Positions 1 to 6,008 of a stretch of 7,759 nt of DNA are shown here, piece by piece (positions within the stretch are counted from its first letter, which is position 1; each line of letters opens with the position of its first letter). The notes below the pieces were generated by a model. The model did not search any database, had not been told where the DNA came from, and saw nothing but the letters and a program-made list of their open reading frames with translations. The translations under genes were made by a program, and so were the position numbers. The DNA comes from JAIVGV01 sp031425275 (GTDB lineage Bacteria > Acidobacteriota > Blastocatellia > Pyrinomonadales > Pyrinomonadaceae). The stretch covers positions 1 through 7,759 of the forward strand of contig JANPJA010000153.1 of NCBI GenBank assembly GCA_031425275.1, in the 5' to 3' direction.

Positions 1-66
1 ACGCAGCGGGGGCGCAGAGTGGTTGAATCTTCTCTGCGCCCCCACTGCGCCCTCCGCGTCTCTGCG
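1..66. repeat. GC-rich inverted repeat of CTCTGCG type downstream of phoR
   Basis: Bases 2-19 pair with 32-49 as an 18-bp inverted repeat with one mismatch (C7 against A44) and a 12-base loop. The motif CTCTGCG occurs at 32-38 and again at 60-66, exactly 28 bp apart. The stretch lies just beyond the phoR stop codon on the transcribed strand. It looks like the end of an interspersed element that continues past the window edge. A role as a 3' stem or transcription terminator of the Pho operon is possible, but no T-tract follows on the minus strand inside the window. Nothing else is recognisable between 67 and 100. Confidence 0.6.
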
Positions 67-100
67 GTGAGTCCTGAGTGCCCACACGCTCAAGGGCTGC

Positions 101-1387
101 TTAGACAACTCGGCCGGCGTGCGGCAGCTCGATGGTGAAGGTCGATCCCTCGCCCGTGTCGGAGCGGACGGAGACTTCGCCGCCGTGCGCGCGCGCGAGG
201 TGTTTGACGATGGCGAGGCCGAGGCCGGTGCCGCCCATCTCGCGCGAGCGCGCGCGGTCAACGCGGTAGAACCGCTCGAAGATGCGCGGCAGGTGCTCGG
301 CCGGGATGCCCTCGCCCGTGTCCGAGACGCTCACCCGATCCTGCTCGCCCGCCTCGTGCCGGACGACCACCTGCCCGCCCGCGCGGTTGAATTTGATCGC
401 GTTGTCGATCAAATTGAGCAACATCTGTTCGAGCCGGCGCGGGTCGGCCGAGACGACCGCCTCGGCCGACACTTCGTTGACCAACACGACGCCGCGCGCC
501 GCCGCCTTCGCCGAGAGCGCGCCCATCGCCTCCTGCACCGTCGGGGACAGGCGCAGTTGCGCCGGCTCCACCCGCGTGATGCCCGACTCGATGGCCGACA
601 GTTCGAGGATGTCTTCGATGAGCGTGTGCATCCGTTCGGCGTTGCGGCGGATGATGGAGACGAAGCGGCGGTTGTCCCGCGGGTCGTCGATGGCCCCGTC
701 TTCCAGGGTCTCGACGAAGGCGAGGATCGAGGTGAGCGGCGTGCGCAATTCGTGCGAGACGTTCGAGAGGAACTCCTGCCGGACTCGTTCGAGCCGTTCG
801 AGCCGCGTGATGTCGAAGAAGACGCCGATGGCCCCACGGCCCGCCCCCTGCGCGTCGTCGAGCCGGAGCGGCGCGACGCGCAGCTCGAAGAATCGTCGCT
901 CGGCCCCGAGCAGCTCGATCTTGACCTGCTCGTCGCGGTTGTGTTCGAGCGCGGCGCGGTAGGCGGCGTGGATCGGGGGGTGTCGCGTCAGCGCGCTCAG
1001 CGGCTGGCCCGCGCGCGCGCGCGCCCCGCCCCCGAAGACGGCCCGCGCCGCGTGGTTCGAGGTCACGACGCGCAGGGACTGATCGAGGACGAGCACGCCC
1101 TCGCGCATCCCGTTCATCGTCGCCTTGAGCAGCGCGTCGGCGATGAGCACGTCGCCCGTCACGTGGGGCTTGACCGCGGCCGACTCGACGCCGTCGGCCG
1201 CGGGCAACCCGGCAACAGTCGCCGCCGGGTGGCGGCGGCCGGCGGTCGCGACGCGGCCGAGGACTAACCCCAGACCCCCGACAAGCAACCCGACGATTCC
1301 GACGGCCGGGCCGAATTGAACGTAGCCCAGCAGGGCGGCGAGGCCGACGACGCCGAGCGCGAGTAAGAGTTTGAGGACGGGAGGCAT
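101..1387 (-). CDS. phoR: Phosphate regulon sensor histidine kinase PhoR
   Basis: This 428-residue membrane sensor kinase phosphorylates PhoB when phosphate is scarce; in this family it is held in check by the Pst transporter through PhoU. Two hydrophobic segments at about residues 5-23 and 27-45 are joined by only a few residues, so there is almost no extracytoplasmic sensor domain. A PAS-like region follows at about 88-195. The HisKA motif SHELRTP carries the phospho-accepting His212. The ATPase domain has the N box NLIDNA (325-330), the G1 box DTGEG (356-360), the F box around IFERFYR (369-375) and the G2 box GTGLGLA (386-392). All residues needed for kinase activity appear present. The ATG at 1387 fits the first membrane segment, but no Shine-Dalgarno is visible before it. 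It lies 238 bp downstream of phoB across a repeat-filled gap. The assignment as PhoR rather than another kinase rests on this architecture plus its position after phoB. Confidence 0.93.
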   Translation of the reverse strand: MPPVLKLLLALGVVGLAALLGYVQFGPAVGIVGLLVGGLGLVLGRVATAGRRHPAATVAGLPAADGVESAAVKPHVTGDVLIADALLKATMNGMREGVLVLDQSLRVVTSNHAARAVFGGGARARAGQPLSALTRHPPIHAAYRAALEHNRDEQVKIELLGAERRFFELRVAPLRLDDAQGAGRGAIGVFFDITRLERLERVRQEFLSNVSHELRTPLTSILAFVETLEDGAIDDPRDNRRFVSIIRRNAERMHTLIEDILELSAIESGITRVEPAQLRLSPTVQEAMGALSAKAAARGVVLVNEVSAEAVVSADPRRLEQMLLNLIDNAIKFNRAGGQVVVRHEAGEQDRVSVSDTGEGIPAEHLPRIFERFYRVDRARSREMGGTGLGLAIVKHLARAHGGEVSVRSDTGEGSTFTIELPHAGRVV

Positions 1388-1442
1388 GAGAAAAAACGCG
1401 GAAGTCGGAACGATAAACGATGAAGTGGAAGACAGAGGGGAC

Positions 1443-1616
1443 AGTTTTCAGTTTTCAGTTTTCAGACAGGAAGGACTGTTTTCAGTTTTCAGTTTTCAGA
1501 CAGGAAGTCAGTTTTCAGACAGGAGACTTGTCATCTCTGGAAACGCTTCTCTTGGTCATCTCTGGAAACGCTTCTCTTGGTCATCTCTGAAAACTGAAAA
1601 CTGAAAACTGAAAACT
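1443..1616. repeat. AGTTTTC heptamer arrays in inverted arms, phoB-phoR gap
   Basis: The gap between phoB and phoR (1388-1625) holds heptamer repeats of the unit AGTTTTC. On the plus strand they lie at 1443-1465, 1478-1499 and 1510-1518. The reverse complement, four CTGAAAA units plus CT, lies at 1587-1616. The first array can pair perfectly over 23 bp with the last. Between arrays the phrase TTTTCAGACAGGA recurs three times, ending near 1471, 1505 and 1524. The block is much richer in A and T than the flanking genes. It encodes nothing convincing: frames open across it translate to short-period repeats. Bases 1388-1442 contain no recognisable signal. Confidence 0.85.
1531..1589. repeat. 25-bp tandem repeat, two full copies and part of a third
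   Basis: A 25-base unit starting TCATCTCTGGAAACG occurs at 1531-1555 and is repeated identically at 1556-1580. A third copy begins at 1581 and runs about nine bases before merging into the CTGAAAA array. It sits between the two inverted arms of the heptamer arrays, so a tandem duplication is nested in the larger inverted structure. Exact identity of the copies suggests recent duplication. Confidence 0.9.
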
Positions 1617-1625
1617 ATCTTCAAC

Positions 1626-2336
1626 TCATCGTTCGCCCTCACCCTGCTCCCTCGGGCAGCCGACGAAGCGGTAGCCGACGCCGACGACCGTCTCGATGCA
1701 GTCGCCGCAGGGGCCGAGTTTCTGGCGCAGGCGGCGGATGTGGACATCGAGCGTGCGCGTGTCGCCGTAGTACTCGTGGCCCCACACGTCGTCGAGGAGT
1801 TGCTGGCGCGTCGCCACGCGGCCGGGGTGGCGGGCGAGCGAGGCGAGCAGGGCGAACTCCTTGCGCGTGAATCTGGCCTCGACGCCGTCGCAGACGACGC
1901 GCACATCCTCGAAGTGGATTTGCAGCCGCTCGTCCTCGTACACCGCGCCGGCCGTGTCGTCGGCGCGCCGCAGCACGGCCCGCACGCGGGCCATCAACTC
2001 GCGCACCGAGAAGGGCTTGGTGATGTAGTCGTCCGCGCCGAGGTCGAGGCCCGTGACGCGATCCGACTCGGTGGAGCGGGCCGTCAGCATGATGATCGGC
2101 GTGCGGCGCGTGGCCGGCTCGCGCCGGAGGCGGCGGCACAGCTCCGCGCCGCTCATCCCGGGGAGCATCAGGTCGAGGAGGATCAAAACTGGCGGGCTTT
2201 TTTTGTCGAGCGCGGCGGCGAGACCCTGCTCGCCCGTCAAGGCCACGACGGCCGTGAGGTTCTCACGCTCCAGGTTGTAGCGGATGCCCTCGGCGATGTC
2301 GGGGTCGTCTTCGACGATCAGGACTGGTCGTGCCAT
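1626..2336 (-). CDS. phoB: Phosphate response regulator PhoB (OmpR/PhoB family)
   Basis: This 236-residue response regulator, once phosphorylated by PhoR, binds Pho promoters and activates transcription. The receiver domain (about 3-122) has the acidic pocket Glu9-Asp10-Asp11, the phospho-acceptor Asp55 in LLDLMLPG, Thr85 in MLTA and Lys107 in ITKPF. The C-terminal winged helix (about 138-226) ends with the recognition helix DVHIRRLRQKLG and the wing VVGVGYRF. Length is typical of the family. The ATG at 2336 was chosen because MARPVLIVEDD begins exactly where receivers begin; the frame stays open further upstream, but that part only translates the repeat and the antisense of phoU. There is no Shine-Dalgarno before the start, since the heptamer hairpin ends five bases away. 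An oddity is a CxxC pair, Cys210 and Cys213, in the turn before the wing, with another Cys at 227. The pairing with phoR and the pst context support PhoB. Confidence 0.95.
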   Translation of the reverse strand: MARPVLIVEDDPDIAEGIRYNLERENLTAVVALTGEQGLAAALDKKSPPVLILLDLMLPGMSGAELCRRLRREPATRRTPIIMLTARSTESDRVTGLDLGADDYITKPFSVRELMARVRAVLRRADDTAGAVYEDERLQIHFEDVRVVCDGVEARFTRKEFALLASLARHPGRVATRQQLLDDVWGHEYYGDTRTLDVHIRRLRQKLGPCGDCIETVVGVGYRFVGCPREQGEGER

Positions 2337-2341
2337 AAGTA

Positions 2342-2414
2342 ATTGCGGATTGCGGATCGCGGACTGCGGATTGTTCGGAACTAAATCCGCAGTCCGCAGT
2401 CCGCAATCCGCAAT
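2342..2414. repeat. ATTGCGG heptamer inverted repeat between phoU and phoB
   Basis: Two 31-base arms at 2342-2372 and 2384-2414 are inverted copies differing at two positions, separated by an 11-base loop that contains the palindrome GTTCGGAAC. Each arm is four heptamers (ATTGCGG, or the variants ACTGCGG and ATCGCGG) plus ATT. In RNA one of the two differences is a U-G wobble and the other a C-A mismatch, so a stem of about 31 bp is expected. The arms reach to within five bases of the phoB ATG and two bases of the phoU stop codon, filling nearly the whole 80-bp gap. Confidence 0.92.
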
Positions 2415-2416
2415 GG

Positions 2417-3076
2417 TCAGTTGCTGTGCTTGATGAATGCGGCCTCGGTCATGTAAACGGTCAACTCGCAGATGTCGGTGACGTAGTCGGCGATGCGCTC
2501 GAGGTGTTTGGCGACGAAGAGCAGGCGCGCGGCGCGGGTGGTGGTGGTGGGGTCGGAGGCCATCATGTCGATGAGGTCGTGGAACATGCGCTCGTAGAGC
2601 GTGTCGATGATGTCGTCGTCGCCGATGATGCGCCGGGCGGCGTCGGCGTCGCCGGAGGTGAAGGCGTCGAGCGCGGCGCGCAGCATCAGCGAGGCCTGAT
2701 CGGCCATGCGCGGCAGATCGTGGAAGGGCTGGAGCCGCGGCTCGTCGTTGAGATCGATGGCGGCGCGCGCGATGTTGCAGGCGTGATCGGCGATGCGCTC
2801 GAGGATCGGCGTCACCTTCGCCACCGAGACGACGAAGCGCAGGTCGCGGGCGGCGGGCTGGCGCAGGGCGAGCACGTCGATGCAGAGGCGGTCGATCTCG
2901 ACTTCGAGCTGATCGACGGCGTCGTCGTTCGAGAGCACCTCGCGCGCGGTCTGCGAGTCGCGCTCGCCGAGGGCGTACATGGCGCGCTGGAGGGCCGTCT
3001 CCGCCTCGCCGCCGAGGACGAGCACGCGGTCGCGCAAAACGTCCAGCTCGGCGTCCAATCGTCTGTGATGATCCAT
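2417..3076 (-). CDS. phoU: Phosphate signalling protein PhoU
   Basis: This 219-residue cytoplasmic helical protein is a negative regulator in Pho signalling. In this family it links the Pst transporter to PhoR and limits phosphate uptake. It shows the two tandem three-helix repeats expected of PhoU. The first contains ARDLRFVVSVAKVTPILERIADHACNIA in outline (about 76-103, with Glu93 and Asp97), and the second contains LLFVAKHLERIADYVTDICE (about 185-204, with Glu193 and Asp197). These E-R-I-x-D motifs are the conserved metal-cluster-binding signatures. Length is at the short end of the usual range of about 220-240. The ATG at 3076 is preceded by a purine-rich AGGAAAGG about ten bases upstream. 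The gene follows pstB after 58 bp and precedes phoB, the standard place. I see no sign of damage. Confidence 0.95.
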   Translation of the reverse strand: MDHHRRLDAELDVLRDRVLVLGGEAETALQRAMYALGERDSQTAREVLSNDDAVDQLEVEIDRLCIDVLALRQPAARDLRFVVSVAKVTPILERIADHACNIARAAIDLNDEPRLQPFHDLPRMADQASLMLRAALDAFTSGDADAARRIIGDDDIIDTLYERMFHDLIDMMASDPTTTTRAARLLFVAKHLERIADYVTDICELTVYMTEAAFIKHSN

Positions 3077-3086
3077 CTCTTTCGTG

Positions 3087-3094
3087 CCTTTCCT
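3087..3094 (-). promoter_or_regulatory. Probable Shine-Dalgarno of phoU
   Basis: On the minus strand AGGAAAGG lies ten bases before the phoU ATG. It supports the chosen start and gives phoU its own ribosome entry in the 58-bp gap after pstB. Confidence 0.5.
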
Positions 3095-3134
3095 CGCCGC
3101 GCCTCACGGGTTCGCGCGCGCGCGTCCCTCGCCC

Positions 3135-3986
3135 TCACCCGAAGCGGCCGGTGATGTAGTCCTCGGTCAGTCGCTCGTTCGGGTTGGTGAACATCTTCTC
3201 GGTCGGGTTGACCTCGATGAGCTTGCCCAGCCAGAAGAAGGCCGTGGTGTCCGAGACGCGCGCCGCCTGCTGCATGTTGTGCGTCACGATGACGATGGTG
3301 TACTGCCGCTTCAACTCGAAGATCAGTTCCTCGATCTTCTGCGTCGCGATGGGGTCGAGGGCCGAGGCCGGCTCGTCCATCAGCACCACCTCGGGCTGGA
3401 CGGCGAGGGCGCGCGCGATGCAGAGCCGCTGCTGCTGCCCGCCGGAGAGTCCGAGCGCGGAAGTCTTGAGGCGATCCTTAACCTCGTCCCACAGCGCGGC
3501 GTCCTTGAGCGCCTCCTCGACCCGGCCCGCCATGTCCGTCTTGCTCTCGGCCATCCGGTTGATGCGCAGGCCGTAGGCCACGTTGTCGAAGATCGACTTC
3601 GGGAACGGGTTCGACTTCTGGAAGACCATCCCGACCTTGCGCCGCAGGCCCACCACGTCAACGCCCGGCGCGTAGATGTCTTCGCCGTCGATCAGGACTT
3701 GCCCCACGGCGCGCGTCCCCGGGATCGTGTCGTTCATCCGGTTGAGCGTGCGCAGGAAGGTCGATTTGCCGCAGCCCGAAGGCCCGATGAAGGCCATCAC
3801 GACGCGCTCGGGAACGTCGATGGTGATGCCGTACAGGGCCTGCGCTTTGCCGTAGAAGAAGTCCAGATCGCGCACGCCGATCTTGATCGCCGCGGGGGGC
3901 GCGGACGACCCGGCGGGGTCGCCCCCGGGGCGCGCGCCGGCGCCGACCGTGGGCCGCGGGGCGGTCACTTTGGTGGGTGTGGACAT
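3135..3986 (-). CDS. pstB: Phosphate ABC transporter ATP-binding protein PstB
   Basis: This 283-residue ATPase powers high-affinity phosphate import by the PstSCAB complex at the cytoplasmic face of the membrane. The Walker A motif is GPSGCGKS (68-75), the Q loop Gln is 123 in VFQKSNPFP, the signature is LSGGQQQR (180-187), Walker B is VLMDEP (201-206) with catalytic Glu205, the D loop is SALD and the switch His is 236. The phrases FYGKAQAL, LNRMND and the C-terminal TEDYITGRFG are characteristic of PstB among ABC ATPases. About 33 residues rich in Gly, Ala and Pro precede the domain, somewhat longer than usual and probably disordered. The ATG at 3986 lies two bases after the pstA stop (TAG AG ATG), which argues for translational coupling and supports this start despite only a weak purine-rich leader. 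Confidence 0.97.
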   Translation of the reverse strand: MSTPTKVTAPRPTVGAGARPGGDPAGSSAPPAAIKIGVRDLDFFYGKAQALYGITIDVPERVVMAFIGPSGCGKSTFLRTLNRMNDTIPGTRAVGQVLIDGEDIYAPGVDVVGLRRKVGMVFQKSNPFPKSIFDNVAYGLRINRMAESKTDMAGRVEEALKDAALWDEVKDRLKTSALGLSGGQQQRLCIARALAVQPEVVLMDEPASALDPIATQKIEELIFELKRQYTIVIVTHNMQQAARVSDTTAFFWLGKLIEVNPTEKMFTNPNERLTEDYITGRFG

Positions 3987-3988
3987 CT

Positions 3989-4864
3989 CTAAAATCTCTT
4001 GCGCGTCAGGAGTCGCACCGTGATGTTAATGGACAGAATGAGCGTCATCAAGACGAGCGTCGCCGCCCACGCCAGCGCGTGCCACTCATCGTAGGGCGAG
4101 ATGGCATAGTTGTAAATCTGCACGGTCAGCGAGGCGATGGGCCGCGTCACGTCGGTGCTGAAGAAGCGGTAGTTGAGGGCCGTGAACAAAAGCGGCGCGG
4201 TCTCGCCGGAGACGCGGGCGACGGCGAGCATCGCGCCGGTGGCGATGCCGGAGGCGGCGGCCGGCAGCACCACGCCCGTCGTCACCCGCCACTGCGGCGC
4301 GCCCAGAGCGAGCGCCCCTTCGCGCATCGAGGCGGGGACGAGCCGGATCATCTCCTCGGTCGTGCGCGCGATGACCGGAACCATGATGATGGCGAGCGCG
4401 ACCCCGCCCGCGAGCGCCGAGAAGCCGCCCGTCGGCACGACCACCACCGTATAGACGAAGACGCCGACGACGATGGAAGGCACGCCCGTGAGCGTGTCGG
4501 TCACGAAGCGCACGACGCTGGCGAAGCGGCCCGCGCCGAACTCGGCCAGATAGACGCCCGTCGCGATGCCGACCGGCAGGCCCACGAGCGAGGCCGTCAA
4601 GAGCAGCACGAGCGTGCCGAGGATGCCGTTGCCGATGCCGCCGCCCTCGCCCACCGGCTTCGGCGTATCGACGAGAAATTGGAAGCTCAGCGCGCCGATG
4701 CCGCGCCACGCGATGTAGCCGAGGATGGCGAGCAGCACGGCGACGGCGAAGATGGCGCACGCGGCCGTCAGCGTCGTCATCAGGGCGTTGACGGTGTGCC
4801 GCCGCGCGACCCGCCCGCCGCCGGCCGCCCCCGCCTCCCGTCTGGTCGTTCCCGTCGCTTCCAT
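3989..4864 (-). CDS. pstA: Phosphate ABC transporter permease PstA
   Basis: This 291-residue inner-membrane subunit forms the phosphate channel together with PstC. Hydrophobic segments are visible at about 28-51, 77-103, 121-143, 150-166, 205-228 and 263-285, consistent with six helices. The cytoplasmic coupling (EAA-type) loop is around REGALALGAPQWRVTTGVVLP (181-201), which docks on PstB. The phrases GVYLAEF, LTGVPSIVVG and ARVSGETAPLLFTALN are typical of PstA. The frame is open far upstream through pstC, but the ATG at 4864 gives a normal-length protein and has a purine-rich leader with GGAGGGGAG about 11-20 bases before it. It starts 38 bp after pstC and ends two bases before pstB, so it is an internal operon gene. 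Confidence 0.95.
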   Translation of the reverse strand: MEATGTTRREAGAAGGGRVARRHTVNALMTTLTAACAIFAVAVLLAILGYIAWRGIGALSFQFLVDTPKPVGEGGGIGNGILGTLVLLLTASLVGLPVGIATGVYLAEFGAGRFASVVRFVTDTLTGVPSIVVGVFVYTVVVVPTGGFSALAGGVALAIIMVPVIARTTEEMIRLVPASMREGALALGAPQWRVTTGVVLPAAASGIATGAMLAVARVSGETAPLLFTALNYRFFSTDVTRPIASLTVQIYNYAISPYDEWHALAWAATLVLMTLILSINITVRLLTRKRF

Positions 4865-4875
4865 CTCTCTCTCTT

Positions 4876-4884
4876 CTCCCCTCC
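4876..4884 (-). promoter_or_regulatory. Probable Shine-Dalgarno region of pstA
   Basis: A purine tract on the minus strand (GGAGGGGAG, then a run of AGAG) precedes the pstA ATG by about 11 bases. It decides the start in a frame that is open far upstream. Confidence 0.45.
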
Positions 4885-4902
4885 GCCCTTTCCCGCGCGC
4901 GT

Positions 4903-5916
4903 CTAGGCGCGCGACGCCCCAGAGGTTCCGCGCGTGACGCTCCAGACGAGCAGCCGCGCCGCGCCGTTGATCAGGAAAGTGACGAGGAAGAGGATAAAAG
5001 CCAGTTGCACGAGCGCGCTCAGGAACAGACCCGAATTGGCCTCGGCGAACTCGTTGGCGAGCACGGAGGCGATGGTGTAGGACGGGTCGAAGAGCGAAGC
5101 GGAAATCTGCGCGCGGTTGCCGATGAGCATCGTGACGGCCATCGTCTCGCCGACCGCGCGCCCCAGGCCGAGGATGATCGCGCCCGCGATGCCGGGGCCT
5201 CCGTTCGCCAAGACGACGCGCGTCGTCTCCCACTTGGTCGCGCCCAGCGCGAGGGCGGCCTCGCGCTGCGAGTTGGGGACGGCCGCGAGCACGTCGCGCA
5301 CGACCGCCGAGATGATCGGCGTGATCATGATGGCGAGGATGATCCCGGCCGTGAACAGTCCCGTCCCCGTCTCGACCGGCCCCTGAAAGAGCGGGAGCCA
5401 GCCGAATAGTTTTTGGAGCGGCGGCTTGACCCACCCGCGCAAGAGCGGGGCGAGGACGAAGATGCCCCACAGCCCATAGACCACCGAGGGGATGGCCGCG
5501 AGCAGTTCGACGAGGAAGGTGACGGGGCGCGCGAGGCGGCGCGGGGCCTGCTCGACGAGGAAGACGGCGATGCCGAGCGAGAGCGGCACGCTGATGACGA
5601 GCGCGATGAGCGCCGACATCACCGTGCCGTAGATGAAGGGGAGCGCGCCGAACTCGCCCTGCACCGGGTCCCACACGCGCCCCGTCAGGAAGCGGAACCC
5701 GAACTGGCGCATCGAGGGGAGCGAGGCCGAGGCCGTCGCCGCGATCATCGACGCGGCGAGCGTCAGCGTCAGCAGCGCGCACAGGAACACGGCGGTGCGG
5801 AAGACGGCGTCGCCGCGGTTGCCCGTCGGCGAGAGAGCGCGCCGCCAGTCCCACGCGCCCGCGCGCGCGCCGTACGCGGAAGCCGGACTCGGCCCTTCGG
5901 GTGCGGGGTTACTCAT
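4903..5916 (-). CDS. pstC: Phosphate ABC transporter permease PstC
   Basis: This 337-residue inner-membrane permease partners PstA. Membrane segments are visible at about 38-62, 95-121, 136-160, 184-208, 244-266 and 298-322. The coupling loop is QREAALALGATKWETTRVVL (217-236), followed by LGRAVGETMAVTMLIGN, a hallmark of PstC. Other family phrases are FLVELLAAIPSVVYGLWG and the N-terminal FLTGRVWDPVQGEFGALPFIYGT. A polar stretch of roughly 36 residues precedes the first helix, slightly long for the family. The ATG at 5916 is immediately next to the heptamer repeat that starts at 5917, so there is no Shine-Dalgarno. Translation may depend on coupling to pstS, whose stop codon lies at the other end of the same repeat. 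Confidence 0.95.
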   Translation of the reverse strand: MSNPAPEGPSPASAYGARAGAWDWRRALSPTGNRGDAVFRTAVFLCALLTLTLAASMIAATASASLPSMRQFGFRFLTGRVWDPVQGEFGALPFIYGTVMSALIALVISVPLSLGIAVFLVEQAPRRLARPVTFLVELLAAIPSVVYGLWGIFVLAPLLRGWVKPPLQKLFGWLPLFQGPVETGTGLFTAGIILAIMITPIISAVVRDVLAAVPNSQREAALALGATKWETTRVVLANGGPGIAGAIILGLGRAVGETMAVTMLIGNRAQISASLFDPSYTIASVLANEFAEANSGLFLSALVQLAFILFLVTFLINGAARLLVWSVTRGTSGASRA

Positions 5917-6008
5917 ATTGCGGATTGCAGATTGCAGATTGCGGATTGCGGATGGGAATTAAGGTCGCCGAGCCTTTAATTCCGCAATCCGCAATCCGCA
6001 ATCCGCAT
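5917..6008. repeat. ATTGCGG heptamer inverted repeat between pstS and pstC
   Basis: Five heptamers (ATTGCGG and ATTGCAG) run from 5917 to 5951. Their inverted counterparts (CCGCAAT type) run from 5982 to 6008. The centre is an additional stem of GGAATTAAGG against CCTTTAATTCC with a one-base bulge and an eight-base loop near 5965-5972. The two ATTGCAG variants would give G-U wobbles in RNA, so the outer stem survives them. The block touches the pstC ATG on one side and overlaps the first base of the pstS stop codon on the other. It belongs to the same repeat family as 2342-2414. Confidence 0.92.

Noticed and set aside
119..1267. Long plus-strand open frame opposite phoR (and similar ones opposite phoB, phoU, pstB, pstA, pstC and pstS)
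   Set aside because: Translations are Arg/Asp/Gly-rich with no recognisable domain. They arise from the GC bias of the real minus-strand genes, which carry complete family motifs.
1531..1589. CRISPR array
   Set aside because: The 25-bp copies are directly adjacent with no spacers, and there are no cas genes.
1371..1604. Small plus-strand gene of 77 codons in the phoB-phoR gap
   Set aside because: It is made of the heptamer repeat (FSVF-type periodic residues), runs into phoR antisense and has no independent support.
2337..3107. N-terminal extension of phoB through the repeat and the phoU region
   Set aside because: The open frame translates the heptamers and a shadow frame of phoU, while the receiver domain begins exactly at the ATG at 2336.
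4865..5854. N-terminal extension of pstA back across pstC
   Set aside because: The extra residues are an Arg-rich shadow of pstC. The ATG at 4864 gives normal PstA length with a purine-rich leader.
5917..6008. Insertion sequence or MITE-like mobile element
   Set aside because: There is no target-site duplication, no terminal element boundary distinct from the heptamers and no transposase. It is better described as short tandem heptamers in inverted arms.
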